DNA from: Notamacropus eugenii
Taxonomy: Eukaryota; Chordata; Mammalia; Diprotodontia; Macropodidae
Length of the DNA: 64,000 nt
Direction of reading: 5' to 3'
Assembly: GCF_028372415.1 (NCBI RefSeq)
Contig: NC_092872.1
Coordinates: forward strand, 87,270,613-87,334,612
Shown here piece by piece: positions 42,753-52,571 of this stretch; the first letter of the stretch is position 1, and the number at the start of each line of letters is the position of its first letter. Both the position numbers and the translations under genes were made by a program. The notes under the pieces are model-generated. The model saw nothing but the letters and a program-made list of their open reading frames with translations, was not told where the DNA came from and ran no database searches.

Positions 42753-43344
42753 TGCCTCCCTATCCTGTTGGTTCATAGACCTTTCTAACAGGCAGCCTAG
42801 TCGCTAGTCCTATCCCCAGACTCTCTCAATGCAGGTTTTTTTCAATGGAAAAAAAAAATAAAAACAGAAAAGCCAAACATATTCTAAAACCTGAAAAAAG
42901 AAACAGTTGGTTTGGGATTTTCTTTTCTTTTTAAAGTGGGAAATAGAAAAGATGTACTGCTGAGCTCCCCATTGGAATTGGAAGTGCCTGACTGGCAGGC
43001 TGCCGTGTGGGGGAGTGAGTGTTCCCACTGCTAAAGAGAGCATGAAGGAACAAGTGAACTTGGAGTTCTGCATCAGCACTGCCTTCATTTGGCCCTCCCT
43101 TCTCTCCTCCCTCCCCCTCCTTCTACCTCCATTGCTCTCAAAAGAACTCCCAGTAGCTCAGAGCATCCCTAAAAGGAAAAGTCAGGTAGCAGGGAGGGAC
43201 ATTGTCCTGAGTTGATCTGGCTGAAAAAAAAAGAGGAAATGGGCCATAGAACAAGGTCCTTAGAGAATGTAAAGAGGGTGAGAAGTCTATCTTTCTGGAT
43301 AGAAAGAGAATAAATAGTCTGAACAGTCACAAGGCAATGTGTAG
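42753..43344. other. Unassigned unique-looking sequence
   Basis: Includes a CT-rich block (43090-43140) and 'ctgactggcaggctgccg' (about 42990). No repeat recognised. A candidate conserved or regulatory segment at 42955-43090. Confidence 0.35.
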
Positions 43345-43510
43345 CAAAAAGAGCCAAGATCATGTCGTATAAGGAAGAATACAGTATTTGGAACCAGAAG
43401 GACCGAGTTTGAGTTCTGCCTCCAAAACTCAGTTTCCACATCTTTAAATGAGGAGTTGCTCTAAATGGCCTCTTGGAGCTTCTCCAGTCCCTGGATCTAT
43501 GACACTATGA
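43345..43510 (+). mobile_element. MIR SINE, core-deleted
   Basis: 'accagaaggaccgagtttga' joins directly to 'ctcagtttccacatctttaa', so the '...gggcaagtca' section is missing. Confidence 0.75.
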
Positions 43511-43511
43511 T

Positions 43512-43632
43512 CTCCTCCATTAGATTGTTAGCTCCTTGAGGGTAGGAGCTGTCTTTTGCCTCTTTTTGTATCCCTAGCACTTAGCCTAGCATATAGTAGC
43601 ATACTTAATAAAAGTTATTGATTGGTTGATCT
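43512..43632 (+). mobile_element. LINE-2 3' end
   Basis: 'tagattgttagctccttgag', 'atccctagcacttagcctag' and 'cttaataaaagttattgatt'. Confidence 0.9.
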
Positions 43633-43721
43633 ATGACTCTCTGACTTAGCAGTTATGTGATCCCCAGGAAAACTTGTCCATGCCTTTTCTGTAAGTTGGG
43701 CTTAATCATGTGAGAGGTAGC

Positions 43722-43945
43722 CATGGTATAGTGGAGAGAGAGCTGGCCCCAGAATTGGGTTCAAGTTTTGCCTCTGACATATACTGACTGTGTCACCCTG
43801 TATAAGTCACTTGACTTTTCCATGTACCACACATTTCTCTGAAGATTAGTTACAGAGCACCAGTGCAGGTGCTATCTGCATTGGTAGAGGGCATTTTCCT
43901 ACTGTGAGTTCCTTATACCAATGAAATCACAAGTCCAGTCCAAAA
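43722..43945 (+). mobile_element. Marsupial SINE with 'accaatgaaatcacaagtc' tail
   Basis: Head 'agccatggtatagtggagag', middle 'ctatctgcattggtagaggg' and 3' end 'accaatgaaatcacaagtcc'. Better preserved than the 24.34 kb member and shows the full structure. Confidence 0.85.
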
Positions 43946-44439
43946 TAGTGGTGTTTATATTTGCCCTTAAAGGACTGTGGTGGAGAAAGTACTCTGAAAA
44001 ACTAAAATTTGGGAGAATTTGCTTTTCAGGTTTTCTCACAGAAAAAGTGGTAGTCCTCCAGCCCTATCTACTCCCTTGACCTCCTGGTACAATAAAGGAT
44101 GTAGCCAAGATAGACTATAGTATTTCCAAGAAAGTTCGTGTGACTTTTTCTGGATGGTGGGGGAAAAAAAGGAAGAGGGGAGAAACTTGGGGCAAGAGTT
44201 TACCCAGAGATTTCTCCCAGTGTCTAGAAATACTATTCATGAATTTCGATGTTTGAAGGGACCTTGGAACCAAATCAGTCTAACCTCATCCTTCCAGAGA
44301 AGTCAAGGCATTCATGAAGAGAAAAATATAATCAAGAATTGAATTTCCAAAACTTTACAAGACTGTGGAAGCAGGATACTGAAATGGGGGTGGAGGGCAG
44401 AGTGAAGCATCAGTATGCTCTCTGCTTCTTGCACAGCCT
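43946..44439. other. Unassigned with a MIR scrap
   Basis: 44236-44320 ('tgaagggaccttggaacc') looks like a MIR 3' fragment on the minus strand. The rest is unassigned. Confidence 0.35.
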
Positions 44440-44578
44440 CTGATTAACTGCCTTCAATGTGACCAGCCACTTAACCTCTATTCCTTGGATTCTTCCCCTT
44501 TAAATTGGAATGTCAGTATTTGTCCTGATGATGTAAGAGTAGATGAGATGATTTATGTAAAAGCAAACTGAGCTTTTC
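44440..44578 (+). mobile_element. MIR SINE fragment
   Basis: 'accagccacttaacctctat' and 'gtagatgagatgatttatgt' keep core and tail order. Confidence 0.6.
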
Positions 44579-44579
44579 A

Positions 44580-45430
44580 AGGAAGAGAGCTTGCTTGGGC
44601 TCTATTTTGCTGTTTCATTGGATGGGCATTAGGTTGGAAATATGGCCAGTTGGCTGAACACCAGAATTTTCCTAGCTGGCATATTACGGTTTCTCCAAAA
44701 TTTGTAGCCCAAGCTTGAAATCATGCATAATAGCCAAAAGTTTGCATTTGTTTTCTAAAGAACAAGTCAGCCTTGTGATTTCAGTTCAGTTCAGTAAAAA
44801 GAACTTAAAATGTCAGACTGAGGAGTTGGAACTTTATTCTACAGACTTTCCAAGTATGTCTTAGGTTTTCTTTTAAAATGAACCAAAGTCCAAGAACTGT
44901 TTCTCTTTTCTTATCTTGGGAAAACTTCTGATCTCCATCCATATGCCCCCAGCTGGCTTACTTCTTTTTCTTCTCTCCCACCTATCTTCCTCTGTTGTAG
45001 CTGAACCAAGAAAAAGGTAACTTGATGTAAATTTAAAATGCACCGAAGTTCAGATGCACTGATTGAAGTTTAACTTTAAATATTTCCTTCTGGGGATTGA
45101 AATCCGATTTTAGCTGTCTAAATGTCAAAAAAAAAAAAGGTAGCATCCCTTTTTCTGATCCACTTTGAAGCTTGTATCTTATTTCCACACCTTTGGAAAT
45201 CCAACTGAACACAGATCAATTTCCAAGTGCCTCTGGGGTTCTCTATTAATGCCTCATCGAGTTATTCAATAGTTGTTTTCCTATAATTAAATGTCTAGAC
45301 ACTCTCACTGTCATCGGTTGCTGCTTCCAAACATCTCTTGTTGTGGTCTCTTGGACTTATTGTATGGCAGGGCTCGACTTCTTAAAAAGAATGAGGTAGG
45401 CAGTCCCCCACTCTCAGGTTCAGGGGGTTT
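44580..45430. other. Repeat-free stretch, candidate conserved element
   Basis: 850 bp with no transposon signature, AT-rich, with many homeodomain-type and forkhead-type words ('cctataattaaatg', 'gcatttgttttct'). Conservation is inferred from the absence of repeats and was not measured. Confidence 0.4.
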
Positions 45431-45835
45431 GTAAGATCATAGATTTTAGAACATCTGGTCTTTGTTATTATTGTTATTCAGTTGTATTTGACTCTTCGTG
45501 ACCCCATTTGGGATTTTAGAGGCAAAGATACTGAAGTGGTTTGTCATTTCCTTCTCCAGTTCATTTTACTGATGAGAAATCTTGAGACAAGCAGGTTTAA
45601 GTGACTTGCCCAGGGTCACGCAGCTAGTAAGTGTCTGAGGCCTGATTTGAACTCAGGAAGACTCTTGTCTATTGTGCCACCTAGGTACCTTGCATCTAGT
45701 CTACTTCCCTCTTTTTACAGATGAAAAACTGAGTCCTAGAGAAGTTACTTGCCCATTGTCATACAGGTAGTGAGTAAGTGATAGAGCTAGAATTCAAATC
45801 CAGTATTTTTTCCTGTCCGTGGAAGTCTGGTACCC
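45430..45835 (-). mobile_element. MIR SINE split by MAR1-type SINE
   Basis: The MIR 3' end at 45430-45461 ('agattttagaacatctggtc') resumes at 45693 with 'catctagtctacttccc' and runs to 'gctagaattcaaatccag'. Confidence 0.8.
45462..45692 (-). mobile_element. MAR1-type SINE in MIR
   Basis: Complement order: 'attgttattcagttgtattt', 'gactcttcgtgaccccattt', 'catttccttctccagttc', 'cccagggtcacgcagctag' and head 'ctattgtgccacctaggtac'. Flanked by 10 bp duplications 'catctggtct' (45452-45461) and 'catctagtct' (45693-45702), 9/10 identical. Confidence 0.92.
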
Positions 45836-46185
45836 TGATAGGCAAACACTTAAGTGCATTAACCTGCATTCTTGTATGTATCTACCCTGAATTCCTCTTC
45901 TTTCCTACCTCTCTCTGACTGATGCTATACCAGTGACACTTCCTTTGAGAATTCTTGAATTTCTCAAAGGAGCTTTAAAATAAGGCATTTTAACTAGATG
46001 TTGGTGTCATACATCACACATACACATCTCGCTTCCATTAGCTTTTGCCCAATTGTGTGGATTAAGAATTATCTCACTCTGTGGCTCTGAGCAAGACAGA
46101 CACTTCATATCTCCCTAGCTATTCGTTTCCTGTTTTGTAAAATGAAGGAGGAAGGGCAGTACGGATTTGGATTGTGTAGATCAAA
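45836..46185. other. Unassigned with MIR scrap
   Basis: 46075-46150 ('gtggctctgagcaagacag', 'ttcctgttttgtaaaatga') is a diverged plus-strand MIR core. The remainder is unassigned. Confidence 0.4.
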
Positions 46186-46340
46186 GAGCAAGAAGGGTCC
46201 TTCAAGGTCATCTAATCCATTGTTTCTCAGACTTTTTAATCCCAGAACATCTTTACATTGAAGAGCTGCCAATAGAGTCTAACCTTTTCACTTTACAGGT
46301 AAGGGAACCCAGACCTAGACAGATTATAAGATCATAGACC
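46186..46340 (-). mobile_element. MIR SINE split by a hAT-like remnant
   Basis: The MIR complement 'agggtccttcaaggtcatct' is interrupted and resumes 'cttttcactttacaggtaag'. The break is at 'atctaatc', the complement of the tail motif GGACTAGAT. Confidence 0.7.
46218..46276. mobile_element. hAT-like DNA transposon remnant
   Basis: A 59 bp insert beginning 'cattgtttctcagactttt', close to the 'cagtgtttctcaaacttt' terminus of mammalian hAT elements. Candidate 8 bp duplications 'atctaatc' (46210-46217) and 'gtctaacc' (46277-46284) match at 6/8. Most of the element's interior and right end are gone. Confidence 0.55.
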
Positions 46341-46359
46341 TTAAGACAGGAAGAGACCT

Positions 46360-46795
46360 CATAGATTTAGAGTGGTATGAAGAACACTGGCTCTGGAGAC
46401 CAATCACAATTCAAATCCCAACTCTGCTGCTTACCACCTGTGTGACTCTGGACAAGTCACAACTTCTGTCTCCCTCAGTTTCCTCAGTTATAATCTATAA
46501 AACGAGGGGGTTGGATTAGACCAGAGGTATCAGACACACAATCTACACAGGCCATGTGCAACATGCAACACTCTTGAGTGTGACCCAAACTAGATTAAAA
46601 TGTAATTGGGTTATATTTAACAAGATAAGTAAAATACAACAAAACAGACCATGTTAATCCTGGCTAGGAGGCCTGCAGGGATCTGATAGACAGTTTAGTG
46701 GGCCTTATTTCTATTTGAGTTTGATACTGCTGGCCTAGATGACTACTGAGGTCCCTTCTGGTTCTAAATCTATGGTCTTATGATCCTTTATTATA
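46360..46795 (+). mobile_element. MIR SINE split by a hAT element
   Basis: 46360-46521 holds head and core ('gactctggacaagtcacaac', 'ggttggattagac'). The tail resumes at 46733 with 'gcctagatgactactgaggt'. The break falls in the GGACTAGATGA tail motif. Confidence 0.85.
46522..46732. mobile_element. Non-autonomous hAT DNA transposon
   Basis: A 211 bp insert with imperfect terminal inverted repeats: CAGAGGTATCAGAC on the left, and CAGCAGTATCAAAC as the complement of the right end. The interior 'tagattaaaatgtaattggg' and 'ctatttgagtttgata' is typical of a MITE-like repeat I have seen in marsupial sequence. Flanking octamers 'gattagac' and 'gcctagat' agree at 5/8 with TA at the centre, fitting the nnnTAnnn preference of some hAT lineages. 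No transposase is encoded. Confidence 0.75.
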
Positions 46796-46965
46796 TAGAT
46801 GAGGAAACTAAGGCCTCAACAAGCCATAGGATCACAGATTTACAATGGGAAAGGGATCTTAGAGATTAAATTTACGGATGAGGGAACTAAAGAGGTTTTT
46901 TAAAAAACCACAGGTAAAAAATAGAATTCAAACCCACATTCTTACATGCCAAATCCAGAAATTTA
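46790..46965 (-). mobile_element. Two overlapping MIR fragments
   Basis: 'tagatgaggaaactaaggcc' and again 'cggatgagggaactaaagag' indicate one MIR complement interrupting or abutting another. Confidence 0.65.
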
Positions 46966-47571
46966 AAAAGTTTTCCACACTTATAGTAGTACTCAGATTG
47001 AGGCACACATGCTGAGGGGAAGCATTCATTTTTGGTAGACAATTGATCATGCCTTCCCTCCAATGAAACCCACCAGTTCCTGGGACCTCTATAATCATTC
47101 AGATTTATAGAACTACCCAATGGCAGAAATCCACAATCACCTCACATTCCCCGCCCCCCCCCCAAAAAAAAAGGACTTTAGAGAGTCATTCCTGGACAAT
47201 CCACAGGACTCAGTACAAGTAAGGGGTGAGGCTCAGATTTGTTCAGTCATATCATGATGCTTATTCCCTTTTATCTCTTCCTTGGTCCATGAATTCTGCT
47301 TGGTTCTGGAATTTGGTTTGGTTCATTTGGAGAATCCCTTGTCATTCTTCTCTCTCCTGACTCATTTCTATCCACTGTCATCTCTGGGGCCACCTGGGTC
47401 TCTGGAGGAGCTTTACAGTAGGTTTTCCTAAAAGGAGCCAATTCTAAATCTGTCTATAACCCCTCTCTTCTGTAATCCTCAATTCTTGTTCTCTCTGGCT
47501 CTGATCTCCCAGTTAGAGGCCAATTTCAAGGGGATAAACCAAGTATTTGAAATGGCCACAAATGAATGAAT
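46966..47571. other. Unassigned sequence
   Basis: Contains a C-run/A-run (47152-47172). No repeat family or exon recognised. Confidence 0.35.
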
Positions 47572-47642
47572 TTATTAGTCAATCAACAGGCATTTTTACT
47601 GAGGTACTCTTTGCCAGATAATAGGGAAAAGGAATAAAAACT
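47572..47642 (-). mobile_element. LINE-2 tail fragment
   Basis: 'gtcaatcaacaggcattttt' and 'ctttgccagataataggg' resemble a diverged L2 tail complement. Confidence 0.5.
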
Positions 47643-47654
47643 GTGTTTTCATTT

Positions 47655-47888
47655 GCATAGGAATTTCTCAGATGAGGAAACTCCATTTACTGATATAATT
47701 ATAGCTGGAAAGGGCGCATGCATGCGTGTGTGTGTATATGCGTGTGTGTGTGTGTATTTGTAATTGTGTGGTGAGGAGATGCCCCAAAGTGCCATACTTG
47801 AGGTACCAAGAGGTTAAGTGACTTATCTCAGGTCATACATTCAGTACAGCAGAGATGAGACTTGAACTCAGGTCTTCCTAACAGTGAA
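47655..47888 (-). mobile_element. MIR SINE with expanded (TG)n
   Basis: 'cagatgaggaaactccattt' and, after a TG array at 47715-47760, 'gaggttaagtgacttatctc' and 'acttgaactcaggtcttcc'. Confidence 0.7.
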
Positions 47889-48294
47889 CAGTTGATGACT
47901 TAATATTTACAGAGCAGGAAGGAGTGAAAGAAGATAACAACTGATATGTTTTGCCTTAACATAATCATGTTGAAAGATGAAACCACTCATTTCACATAAA
48001 GGAAAAATCAGATGTGTGTGGATATTCATTTTCTAGCTCTTGCTCCAGAGAGTGAGATGAAAAAAGAAACATCAGTGACAGAAACAACTGTCCAGTTAAT
48101 TACACATTCTACAGGCTGTGGATTGGCAAGAAATTCTCAAATGGTTTAAAACAGACTAATAAAGAGATTTTAAAAAATTAAGTAATATGTCAAATCCATC
48201 CCTTTAACGTTTAGGGAAATGAAGACTAACTCTGAATGCCTGAAAGAGCATTTATACATGACTTTTCCTGGTCATCTCACCATGCCACCTACCT
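47889..48294. other. Unassigned sequence
   Basis: AT-rich, with no clear repeat or gene signal. Confidence 0.35.
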
Positions 48295-48583
48295 GTGGCC
48301 ATCATTCTTATCTCCGTCCACCACAATCTTAGACTCTTCTCCTTATCACCTTTCCCCCTGACAACCATCGATGATTTTTACCTTTATCTTACCCAGAAAG
48401 AGGCCTTCATGACACTTTGGGGCATCTCCTCAGCATGCATCTACAAACAACACACACACACAGACACACACGTGCACACACACACACAGACACACACAGA
48501 CACACACACACAGACACAGACACACACACACACAGACACAGACACAGACACACACACACACACAGACACACACACACACACAG

Positions 48584-48616
<33 letters not shown>

Positions 48617-48745
48617 CCAGTTCCCCCTGATGTATTATCTTTCCCATTACAATGTAAGTTTCCTGAGGGTGGGATTGAACTGTTTGCTTGTCCTTATATA
48701 CCCAGTGCTTACACAGTAAATGCTGGTACATATAAAGCACTTCTT
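48295..48745 (+). mobile_element. LINE-2 with CA expansion
   Basis: After the array, 'attacaatgtaagtttcctg', 'gggtgggattgaactg' and 'tacacagtaaatgctgg' are the L2 end. The sequence before the array is compatible with L2 body. Confidence 0.65.
48450..48611. repeat. Compound (CA)n(CAGA)n array
   Basis: About 160 bp of CA with regularly interspersed 'cagaca' units, giving a higher-order period of about 8-20 bases. Frames across it are low-complexity artefacts. Confidence 0.97.
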
Positions 48746-48911
48746 AAATGCTCCATTTTTTGTTTTAACCAGATTTGAACATTCAGACTTATTTCAGTTG
48801 TGTGTTTGCAACCTGCTTATAATTTTGCTTTTCCTTGAGATTTTTAGTGTTCTTTGGAGTGATAGATTAACCTTCAAAAAGCCCAATAGATAAATTTTTA
48901 AATCTTTTTAT

Positions 48912-49118
48912 CTCCTAATTAGTGAAAAGGGCACTGGACCAAGAGTCGGGAAGCCTGGGTTCTAGTTCTGACCCTCCCACTACCTAGCTTTGCGACCTTT
49001 GGGAAAGTCCTTTTCCTTTTTTAGACCTCACTTTTCATACCTGCAAAAGAAGGACTTTGAGCTATCAATCATCTTTTAAGATTTTTCTCAACTCTAAAAC
49101 AAAAAAATTCTGTGATGT
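48912..49118 (+). mobile_element. MIR SINE
   Basis: 'gaaaagggcactggaccaag', 'gcctgggttctagttctgac' and 'tcttttaagatttttctcaa'. Confidence 0.8.
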
Positions 49119-49570
49119 AGCTTATCATTCCCCAAAACAAAAACAACACAAAATGCAGAGATTTTTCTTGTTCTGTTGGATCAACTTTTCACCTTTTTTT
49201 TAAAAATTGTTGGTTTAATCAGTGCACACAAGGTGTTGCTGATGTGCTGCTTGCTTGCCCTGCACTCTTTTGATGCTAATGCGTTCCATTTCCATCTCTC
49301 CCAAGTCCATGTGACATTTACCATTTTGACATTTTGGCTTTAGCCTTAGGAGTTAAGTATTGAGTTCATCTCAGCTTCTGTGACATGATGCTTTGCAAGG
49401 TACATTATGCTTTCTAAAATGTCTACATCCAAATATACATGTATATGAACACCCAAAACGTGCCATAATCTTGGGTAACTCTTGTTTTTTTCATACATCC
49501 AGTAATTGCCAAGTTTTCATGTAATATGATGAGCTACATTTCTTCAGTATAGCTAAAGTCCCAAGAAGGT
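49119..49570. other. Repeat-free stretch, candidate regulatory DNA
   Basis: No transposon signature in 450 bp. Contains 'gatgctaatgcgttcc' and other AT-rich words. Conservation unknown. Confidence 0.35.
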
Positions 49571-49905
49571 GATTTTTTTTCTCTCATGTAATATTTTTTC
49601 TGATTACATGTAAAGACAGTTTTTAACAATTTTTTAAAATAAAATTTTGAGTTCCAATTTTTCCCTTTCTCTCCCCTTCTTCCTCCCTGAAACAGCAATT
49701 TGGTATAGGTTATAGATGTTCAATCATGTAAAACATATTTCCATATTAGTTATGTTGTGAAAGAAGAAACAGACCAAAAGAAAAAAAAATACAGAAAAAA
49801 TAAAGTAAAATTAGTATTTTTTGATCTGCATTCAGACTCCATGGTTTTCTCTGGATGGGAATAGTATTTCCAATCGGGAGTCTTTTAGAATTGCCAAGAA
49901 GGTAA
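49571..49905 (-). mobile_element. L1 3' end
   Basis: 'ctgattacatgtaaagacag', 'attttgagttccaatttttc', 'agttatgttgtgaaagaaga' and 'atggttttctctggatggg'. Same subfamily type as 17.07 kb, and more complete. Confidence 0.8.
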
Positions 49906-49954
49906 TTTCTCAGGGAAAGAATAAGATACAACATTCATGAGTTGCGTTTCTATT

Positions 49955-50415
49955 TACTGTACTGACTACCAATTAATCAGTCACTCTCAGGCACTGTGCT
50001 GAGCCCTGGGGATACCAAAGCAAAAGTCAAATAAATTCATTCCCTTAAGGAGCTCACATTCTAATGGGGGAACGATATGGCAAAAGCATTGGCCCCAGAG
50101 TCAGACGACCTGAGTTCAAGCACCATCCTCTGGTGCTTGTTTCTTGTATGGCATTAGGCAGGTTCCAGGAACTAGATGGCCTCAGAGGTCAAGTATGATT
50201 CTCTCTTGTTCTATAAACGAAATGAATACAAAGTGGTTTTAGACAAGATGGAGCTAGAGTCTGAAGGAATCAGGAAAAGCCTCATGTCGAAAGTGCTGTT
50301 TGAGCTGAGGAATCCAAGAGGCTGAACTGAAGAGGAAGCATTCTCCAGACATGAACTGACAGGAAAAAGGCACAGAGACAGAAGAGGAAGTGTTGAGTGT
50401 GCCCAAAAGCAAATT
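49955..50415 (-). mobile_element. LINE-2 split by MIR
   Basis: 49955-50077 is the L2 tail complement ('ggcactgtgctgagccctgg', 'aaggagctcacattctaatg'). It resumes at 50216 with 'ggaatcaggaaaagcctcat' and 'gaagcattctccagacatga'. Confidence 0.8.
50078..50215 (+). mobile_element. MIR SINE inside L2
   Basis: 'ggccccagagtcagacgacc', 'tgagttcaagcaccatcc' and the tail 'gaactagatggcctcagagg'. Confidence 0.75.
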
Positions 50416-50424
50416 CATTCATTA

Positions 50425-50612
50425 GGAATTCATAACCGTACTCCAAAAGTCACTAAAATGTGAATACCCTTTGACCCAGGGATGACACTACTAGTCATAT
50501 TTTCTCAAGAAATCAAAGAAAGAGAGACAGGACCCTTACAAACAAAAATATTTTGAGCAGCTCTTTCCTCATAGCAAAGAACTGGAGCAATTCAAAAAGG
50601 CCTTTTCATTTC
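50425..50612 (+). mobile_element. L1 3' UTR fragment
   Basis: 'ataccctttgacccagggat', 'acaaaaatattttgagcagc' and 'catagcaaagaactggagc' parallel the 9.4-9.5 kb L1 copy. Confidence 0.75.
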
Positions 50613-50785
50613 AAGGCAAACAATACAATTAATTCAAAGAGAAAGAAGACACACAATTCCTGGACCTCACAAAATTTAGAGCCTACTTGGGAAGGCTTAC
50701 TACACAGTGATATGCATAGATCTGTGATCATACAGCACAACATGGCATTGGTGACCAGAAAGCTAGCCTTAATGTGAGGACTCTG

Positions 50786-51024
50786 AGATGTGTGTGTGTA
50801 TGTATATATGCATATGTATATATGTATATAGATGCACACACACATGTACATATACTGTATGTATCTATGTATGTGTAATAGGTGTATGTGTATACATGTA
50901 TATTATATTTATATGCGTGTGTGTATTTGTTGTGTTTATCCTTTGCTTTCGAAGAGAGCCATTATATGTATAGTACATACATACACATATGTATGTATAT
51001 ATGTATGTGTGCATGTGTGTATGA
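50786..51024. repeat. (TG/TA/CA)n complex microsatellite
   Basis: Alternating purine-pyrimidine tracts ('tgtgtgtgtatgtatatatg', 'catacatacacatatgtatg') with palindromic sections able to form cruciform or Z-DNA, interrupted at 50926-50965. Confidence 0.9.
50926..50965 (-). mobile_element. RTE-type 3' end scrap
   Basis: 'tttatcctttgctttcgaag' followed by 'agagccat' is the complement of the terminus seen at 39285-39320. The adjoining microsatellite probably arose from its tail. Confidence 0.5.
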
Positions 51025-51367
51025 CCACAAAAACAAACAACAATGGAAAGCCTTGTATGATGTGGGCAAGACGCGCAGTAAATCGATGGAGTCTGCTTGC
51101 CAGTTAGGGATTAGAGGACGTCCCCCTCCTCTTTTTTAAACGATTAAATCTGCTGCTCTAGCCTGATCCTTCCTCGTTGTCACTGGCCCTCCTGATGTAA
51201 ACAGGTCTGACTGGTGCACCTCTTTTCTGGGTGCTTCATTCCCTAGAAAAGGAGACTTTCTTCTCCCTGTTCAGATTGGATCACTCTAATGTGCTGATAA
51301 CTGCACTGGGTAAGTCAGTATCTGGCTTGTAATAATTATAGATCTCCTCTGTGATTTTCTCCCATTG

Positions 51368-51381
51368 GTTGCCACAGCAAC
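51368..51381. promoter_or_regulatory. RFX X-box, consensus
   Basis: GTTGCC-AC-AGCAAC fits GTNRCC-N(0-3)-RGYAAC at every specified base. RFX proteins bind such imperfect palindromes as dimers. Confidence 0.6.
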
Positions 51382-51494
51382 CATGTAATAGCTCTGCTGA
51401 AGCACTGTCACAGTGATTTCAGGCCAAAATGGCTCAGGCTGCACACAGCTTCCCCATGGCTCTTTCCTCTACTACTCCACTCCATCCCCAGGCA

Positions 51495-51508
51495 GTTGTC
51501 ATGGCAAC
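51495..51508. promoter_or_regulatory. RFX X-box, one mismatch
   Basis: GTTGTC-AT-GGCAAC. The right half is consensus and the left half has T for C at one position. Confidence 0.5.
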
Positions 51509-51530
51509 TGATTAGAGGCACCCAAGTCCT

Positions 51531-52486
51531 GCAGTGTTTCTCAGCACCAGAAATGCAGCAGGAAGCTCTGGATTCTACCTCTATCTCTCCACATACCTTC
51601 CCCCCCAATCTTAAGCAGCCCCCAGTGCCCCACCTATGTCCAGTTACATGGCATCCCTGTTCTTTCTCTTAGGCATCCCAATGTGGGTAGGAATCGATAA
51701 GGCCCTTCAGCCAGTGATGGATGGGTGCGGGTGAAGCTCAGGAACCTGGATTAATCAAACCCTGGGCAGGTTGGGATAGAACAAGCGGCATGGTGGGAAC
51801 TTCTTTCTCTTGGGGGAGGACTCAATGGATGTGTTCAGCAGAATGCTGCCAGATGCAGGGAGATGATAAAGGCTGCTTTTGCAGCTGCTAGGCTCCTGCG
51901 GAAGACGCTGAGAAACCCAAAGACTCAAAAGCCCTGTTGTTCTCATCGGGGGTTCATTATTATGCTAGTTGACTTCCTACTGAGAAAGAGAAGAAGTCAC
52001 AAAGAAGACTTTTAGTGAGCAAGGGGTGGGGGAGTGGATGGGGCAAGTAGAGGATGGGGGGTGGGGGGAGGAGAGACCATGCAGTACAGTAGGGTAGGAT
52101 GTCTGTGACAGAGTACATGTGAATCTTTACAGTCAAATGAGCAAACATACCCCAACCCCTTATTCTTTACTCTTCGGGTCCTAGCTGAACCCAATAATTT
52201 TCTCGAGCCGGGTTGGTTCTGATAGGTGGTTATCCTTTCCGCCAGCTGAGATGTCGGGTGGCTGCCGTGTGACTCCCCCTCCCCCTGTGAGTGATCCACG
52301 TTCTCAGGACTGACAGTCCCAAGTAGCTCCTGAGGGGAGCTGAGAGCAGAGATCTCCCTTTAGGATGCACCCCCACATGCTGCAGCCCAGGAAATCTCAG
52401 GAATGAAACTGAAGAATTAATGTAAAGTCGGCAAGCTGCCTGCTGGAAATCATCAACCCAAGCCCCACGAGTGTCTTGGATTCCTT
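51531..52486. other. Repeat-poor, moderately CpG-rich stretch
   Basis: No transposon recognised. 52195-52310 has several CpGs ('tctcgagccgggttgg', 'atgtcgggtggctgccg'), and 52020-52075 is G-rich. It could be a second weak promoter or enhancer. No exon supported. Confidence 0.35.
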
Positions 52487-52487
52487 C

Positions 52488-52555
<68 letters not shown>

Positions 52556-52571
52556 TGTATGTGTGTGCGCA
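52487..52571. repeat. (TG)n microsatellite
   Basis: About 35 TG units ending 'tacgtgtatgtgtgtgcgc'. Confidence 0.97.

Larger units (their letters stand above)
51100..51530. promoter_or_regulatory. Candidate enhancer with RFX X-boxes
   Basis: 430 bp free of repeats. Contains a forkhead-type 'tgtaaaca' (51196-51203), an ATTGG box (51364-51368) abutting a consensus RFX site, and a second RFX-like site 127 bp downstream. The clustering of palindromic sites suggests a bound element. Function and conservation are inferred. Confidence 0.45.

Noticed and set aside
48295..48740. Overlapping frames of about 100 codons on both strands
   Set aside because: They are Thr-His and Cys-Val repeats generated by the CA/CAGA microsatellite.
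50786..51024. CRISPR-like or satellite array
   Set aside because: Unit lengths are 2-4 bases with imperfect alternation, so it is a complex microsatellite.
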